A stretch of DNA of 45,740 bases from Bacteroidota bacterium (lineage in GTDB: Bacteria; Bacteroidota; Bacteroidia; Bacteroidales; VadinHA17). The translations under genes were made by a program, and so were the position numbers. The notes beneath the pieces are model-generated. The model made no database searches, was not told the origin of the DNA, and worked only from the letters and a program-made list of their open reading frames with translations. This document shows, one piece after another, positions 42,500 through 45,740 of this stretch (its first letter is position 1; each line of letters begins with the position of its first letter). The stretch spans positions 1 to 45,740 of the forward strand of contig JAEYZD010000050.1 of assembly GCA_023430725.1 (NCBI GenBank). Direction: 5' to 3'.

Positions 42500-43354
42500 T
42501 TACTTCACGTTCATTGCAGCAAGCATGTTGCCGTAAACATTGTTCAGTGAGCCGAGGTTTTCGTTCAGTTTGGCAACCTGTTCGCGATATTTCTTCGTGT
42601 CGTCTGCTGAACCGGAGAGGTCTTTCATGAGTCCCTCGATACCTTTGTATACTACTTCGGTGCTCTTCACATGGTCATTGGCGCCGCGCAGCTGCAGTTC
42701 ATAGGCTGCATTGAGGGCAGAGAGGTTCTTGTTGAGAGCCTCGAGCTTCTCATGGTATGATCTGCCGCCTGTCTCAATTGTCTTTGACGATTCGCCTATG
42801 GCCTGGTATACCGAGCTTGTGTCAGTCATTGACCTGGCGGTCTGCCTGACTGATTCGGAGAGACCCTGAAGTGATTCGTTGGCCTTTCTGATTGTTGTGG
42901 CATACTCATTGGTGGTGGCAGCCAGGTCACCCATCGCATTGAAATTGTTCGTTGTCTCGGTGAGCTTTTTCAGGCCCGAGCTGAGTCTGTCAAACACATC
43001 GGGTGTGATGCCTGCGTCAGCCAGCATCTTGTCGAACTGCGAGAGTCCTGCTCCGCCGCCGTAGCCACCGCCACCGCCGCCAACAGCTGCAAATCCGATC
43101 TCTTCTCCCGAGTAGTTCGGGTCAAGCTGCGGGTAAACCAGTTTCCAGTCCGGTTCCTCCTTGAGCGGCTCAAAGGCCGAGAAGAAGAAGATTATTGCTT
43201 CTGTGATAAGACCCACAGAGAGGAGTAATCCTGCGTACGGATAGTGCTGGATTTTAAAGAGAGCACCGATTATCACGACTGATGCACCCCAGCCGTAAAG
43301 TTTGGACATGAATCCTTTCCACTTACTAGTATGAACAATTTCCGAGAGGCCCAT
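42500..43354 (-). CDS. gldL: Type IX secretion motor protein GldL (PorL)
   Basis: 284 aa. Two TM helices near the N-terminus (about 22-40 and 42-61), including FKIQHYPYAG and TEAIIFFFSAFEP; the conserved Glu52 in the second TM is the motor's proton-path residue in known GldL. A Gly-rich stretch at 92-103 links them to a cytoplasmic coiled-coil-like domain (about 105-284; repeated SxxL/N pattern). It partners GldM in the motor. 26 bp after gldK. Confidence 0.95.
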   Translation of the reverse strand: MGLSEIVHTSKWKGFMSKLYGWGASVVIIGALFKIQHYPYAGLLLSVGLITEAIIFFFSAFEPLKEEPDWKLVYPQLDPNYSGEEIGFAAVGGGGGGYGGGAGLSQFDKMLADAGITPDVFDRLSSGLKKLTETTNNFNAMGDLAATTNEYATTIRKANESLQGLSESVRQTARSMTDTSSVYQAIGESSKTIETGGRSYHEKLEALNKNLSALNAAYELQLRGANDHVKSTEVVYKGIEGLMKDLSGSADDTKKYREQVAKLNENLGSLNNVYGNMLAAMNVK

Positions 43355-43380
43355 ATGATTAATATTTAAGGTTAACGATA

Positions 43381-44715
43381 TTAGTTATTTACTCCGATAT
43401 AAGTTCTGACATTGCGGAACCCGACAAACGATTTTGTTGAGTCCTGGTATTCGTAATCCCTTGATGATGTCTGGAGGAAGAGAGCGATATCCTTCCATGA
43501 GCCTCCCCTGATGACCTTGCGCTTGAGCACGGGAGGATCATCCGGACGGGCATTGTATTCATAATCAGGGTTAAGGTCATGCGTGAAGACGTATGATGAG
43601 GGGTGGTATGCGCAGGAGGTCCATTCGGCCACGTTGCCTGCCATATCAAACAGTCCGTATTCGTTGGGTTCGAAGGAGGCCACCTTGATTGTGTAGACGG
43701 CTCCGTCGTCTATGTAGTTACCGCGCAGGGGCTTGAAGTTTGCCAGGAAGCAGCCCTGGTAGTTGCGGGTGTAGGGTCCGCCCCAGGGATACATCGAGAG
43801 ATCAAGACCGCCGCGGGCAGCATATTCCCATTCTGTCTCCAGCGGGAGACGGTAGTTATGAACGTCTGCTATGCCCTGGGCACGCAGGTGCTCGTTCATG
43901 AAGTTGGTACGCCAGACGCTGAAGGCGCGGGCCTGTACCCATGAGACGCCTACAACAGGATAGTCATCATAGCCAGGATGCCAGTAATACAGTGTTGCCC
44001 ACGGTTCATTGAATGAATAGGTGAAGTCCCTTATCCATGCAAGTGTGTCAGGATAGATATTGACAACATGATGCATTATGAAGGAGGAGCGGTCAACCAC
44101 ATCCTTTGTGTTGCCCTCGAGGTCAGTGACAGTACCCTCGTACTTGCCGTCCTTGTAGTTGTATCTTGCCTTGGCTGCCTGCTTGTAGTCAACCCAGAAG
44201 TATGAGTAGTTCAGAAGCCGGGTATCCCACTGCTTGTTGCCGTTGAATCTCTCCTCAGGCGGGTAGTACATTGACTCGGCCACCGCAAGGACATTCTCAT
44301 CTTCCCAGTCGATCTCCTCATCCCAGTTCAGTACATTGGGCTCAAGGACGTTACCCTCCTCGTCAGTCCTGAAGAACTCGTAACCCTCGATTCCTTCCTC
44401 TCCAAGCTTGGTCCGGAGGATGGAGTCACGCACCCAGTAGGTGAACTGACGGTATTTATTATTGGTGATCTCTGTCTGATCCATCCAGAAAGCTTCTACC
44501 GTTACTGTTTTGGAGATGCTGTTCATGGCCCGCAGAGGATCCTGGTCACTTGGTCCCATGACAAAGGAACCGGCAGGGATGAATGCCATCTCAAACGGCT
44601 CCGGCTCATAGAACTTCTTCCTTCCCTGAACACCGGTCAGCTCGCCGGACTCGTACGAGCCGCAGCTACTCAAAATCAGGATTAATGTAAGAGCTAAAAG
44701 GGTTACCTTTTTCAT
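43381..44715 (-). CDS. gldK: Type IX secretion lipoprotein GldK (PorK)
   Basis: 444 aa. Lipoprotein signal ending LSSC, with Cys18 as the lipidated residue. The body is a formylglycine-generating-enzyme-like domain (MAFIPAGSFVMG, VGVSWVQARAFSVWR, LPLETEWEYAARGG, VIRGGSWKD, VGFRNVRTYIG) adapted as a structural ring component. It pairs with GldN in the outer-membrane-bound ring. It follows porP by 52 bp. Confidence 0.96.
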   Translation of the reverse strand: MKKVTLLALTLILILSSCGSYESGELTGVQGRKKFYEPEPFEMAFIPAGSFVMGPSDQDPLRAMNSISKTVTVEAFWMDQTEITNNKYRQFTYWVRDSILRTKLGEEGIEGYEFFRTDEEGNVLEPNVLNWDEEIDWEDENVLAVAESMYYPPEERFNGNKQWDTRLLNYSYFWVDYKQAAKARYNYKDGKYEGTVTDLEGNTKDVVDRSSFIMHHVVNIYPDTLAWIRDFTYSFNEPWATLYYWHPGYDDYPVVGVSWVQARAFSVWRTNFMNEHLRAQGIADVHNYRLPLETEWEYAARGGLDLSMYPWGGPYTRNYQGCFLANFKPLRGNYIDDGAVYTIKVASFEPNEYGLFDMAGNVAEWTSCAYHPSSYVFTHDLNPDYEYNARPDDPPVLKRKVIRGGSWKDIALFLQTSSRDYEYQDSTKSFVGFRNVRTYIGVNN

Positions 44716-44767
44716 AGACTCATTAATTTAAAATATGCAAGTAATCTTATTTTTTCTGTGCTGTTTC

Positions 44768-45712
44768 TCAGAGGAAACGGATACTCCTGTACCTTGAGGT
44801 GCTCTTCCCCAGACCGAGGTCGAAGCTGTAGGAGACCATGAACTCGTGTGAGCCGCTGGTTCCTTTCCTGATCTCCGATACCGGGAAGTCATATCCATAT
44901 CCAACCTTTAAACCGTTATACAATTCTATGCCTGCGAATCCTGTGATTGCGTCACTTATCCTGTAAGAAACGCCACCCCATATCTTTTTATTGTATCTAA
45001 CCATTCCTGTGGCTAAATATTGTGTTGCGGCACCGTCATTGACGATAAAAACAGAGGGAATAAGCTCGAAGGCCGGGTTAGGGAGCTGCAGGTAGTATCC
45101 GGCTGTGAGATAGTATTCGCGGCTGACATAAGTGGCTGTCTCCGAATATTTTATTTTAGGCTGGTTGAGGTGCGTCACCGAAAAGCCGGCGTAATAGTTG
45201 AGCCCCTGGTAGTAGACTCCGGCTGAAATGTCCATTGCAACAAAAGATTCATCATTTTCAGGTATCAGCGGGTCTCCCGCGGGAGGGGTATGCCCGGGTC
45301 CTGAGGGGATGTACCACTCCGGCGAAATTGTCTTGTTGAGAACCCCGGCACTTATGCCTGCCCCGAGGGTTCCTGTTCCGATCTGTAAAAGATAAGAGTA
45401 TGAGAGGGCAAAATCAATGTCATTGCTGAATCCGTACTTGTCTGCAGCGACAAGCAGGCCGGCGCCGCTGCGAAGACCGAAGAGGCTGAACGGCATGTTG
45501 ACATTGAATATCATTGTGGAGGGTGCCCCGGGAAAGCCAACCCATTGCTGGCGCGTGAGGGCGGTGGCTGTTATCATCCCAGTCATTCCCGAATAACCGG
45601 GGTTGTAGGTCTGGGTGTTGAACATGTAGTTGCTAAACACAGCGTCCTGCTGTCCCGAGACGATGCTGACCGGGATGATCAATGCGAGGATGATGGTCCT
45701 GATTTTCTTCAT
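44768..45712 (-). CDS. porP: PorP/SprF-family type IX secretion outer membrane protein
   Basis: 314 aa with a signal peptide (IILALIIPVSIVSG). Mature start QQDAVFSNYMFNTQTYNPGYSGMTG is the PorP/SprF signature; the rest is a beta-barrel ending in an aromatic strand (YRSIRFL). PorP proteins help retain or anchor T9SS substrates and sit first in the porPKLMN order, as here. The window ends 28 bp upstream, so its promoter is mostly out of view. Confidence 0.93.
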   Translation of the reverse strand: MKKIRTIILALIIPVSIVSGQQDAVFSNYMFNTQTYNPGYSGMTGMITATALTRQQWVGFPGAPSTMIFNVNMPFSLFGLRSGAGLLVAADKYGFSNDIDFALSYSYLLQIGTGTLGAGISAGVLNKTISPEWYIPSGPGHTPPAGDPLIPENDESFVAMDISAGVYYQGLNYYAGFSVTHLNQPKIKYSETATYVSREYYLTAGYYLQLPNPAFELIPSVFIVNDGAATQYLATGMVRYNKKIWGGVSYRISDAITGFAGIELYNGLKVGYGYDFPVSEIRKGTSGSHEFMVSYSFDLGLGKSTSRYRSIRFL

Positions 45713-45740
45713 ATTCAGGGTGCTTGTATTAGCCCTTCAC

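Overview
The window is a piece of a Bacteroidota chromosome, most likely from the Bacteroidales/Marinilabiliales side. The main support is a type IX secretion/gliding core in the order porP-gldK-gldL-gldM-gldN, together with a GldA-type ATPase, a SusC-era TonB receptor with a carboxypeptidase-regulatory-like N-terminus, DUF4296 and DUF5723 proteins, and start-proximal TAnnTTTG promoter boxes. The DNA is moderately GC-rich, apart from a visibly AT-richer stretch around 14.7-15.8 kb and another at 0.83-1.02 kb. I see no rRNA, tRNA, CRISPR array, transposase or prophage.

Layout. 1-831: 3' part of a nucleotidyltransferase gene. 832-1514: non-coding stretch packed with hairpins and a 48-bp tandem repeat. 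1515-4685: cysS and ispG. 4667-6796: rnr on the opposite strand. 6863-8472: a PqqD-like protein overlapping a fused HPr-kinase-like/SipW-like peptidase. 8658-14629: methionine/SAM block of metH, metF and, convergently, metK with a long leader that looks like a SAM riboswitch. 14937-16067: an AT-richer archaeal-type ATPase, probably acquired. 16107-17669: gldA-like ATPase and a tandem universal stress protein. 17866-21428: asnS, rpoN and a PAP2-like membrane protein. 21405-27691: two minus-strand operons (radical SAM + glycosyltransferase; rbfA, methyltransferase, LolC/E-like permease, DUF4296 lipoprotein, amidohydrolase). 27840-32704: trpS, a GNAT-like protein and a haem/hemoglobin-type TonB receptor. 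32861-37123: a membrane-anchored beta-propeller-like protein and a DUF5723 outer membrane protein. 37127-38622: MlaF/MlaE lipid transporter. 38736-39821: mannose-1-phosphate guanylyltransferase. 39939-45712: gldN, gldM, gldL, gldK, porP.

How the genes fit together. MetH, MetF and MetK supply methionine and SAM from the folate pool. The envelope genes (Mla, Lol-like, DUF4296 lipoprotein, TonB receptor, DUF5723, ManC, T9SS) describe a Gram-negative cell that exports proteins through T9SS and maintains a complex outer membrane.

The least explained elements are four. First, a dispersed hairpin repeat: fixed head TACAATTCYT, then a 7-bp stem with a 3-nt loop, whose stem sequence changes while staying paired (nine copies at three loci). 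Second, the nucleotidyltransferase / PqqD / HprK-S26 fusion trio, which resembles the tailoring genes of some lasso-peptide clusters but has no visible precursor. Third, the metK leader. Fourth, a shared palindrome that carries both -7 boxes of the divergent rnr and pqqD-like genes.
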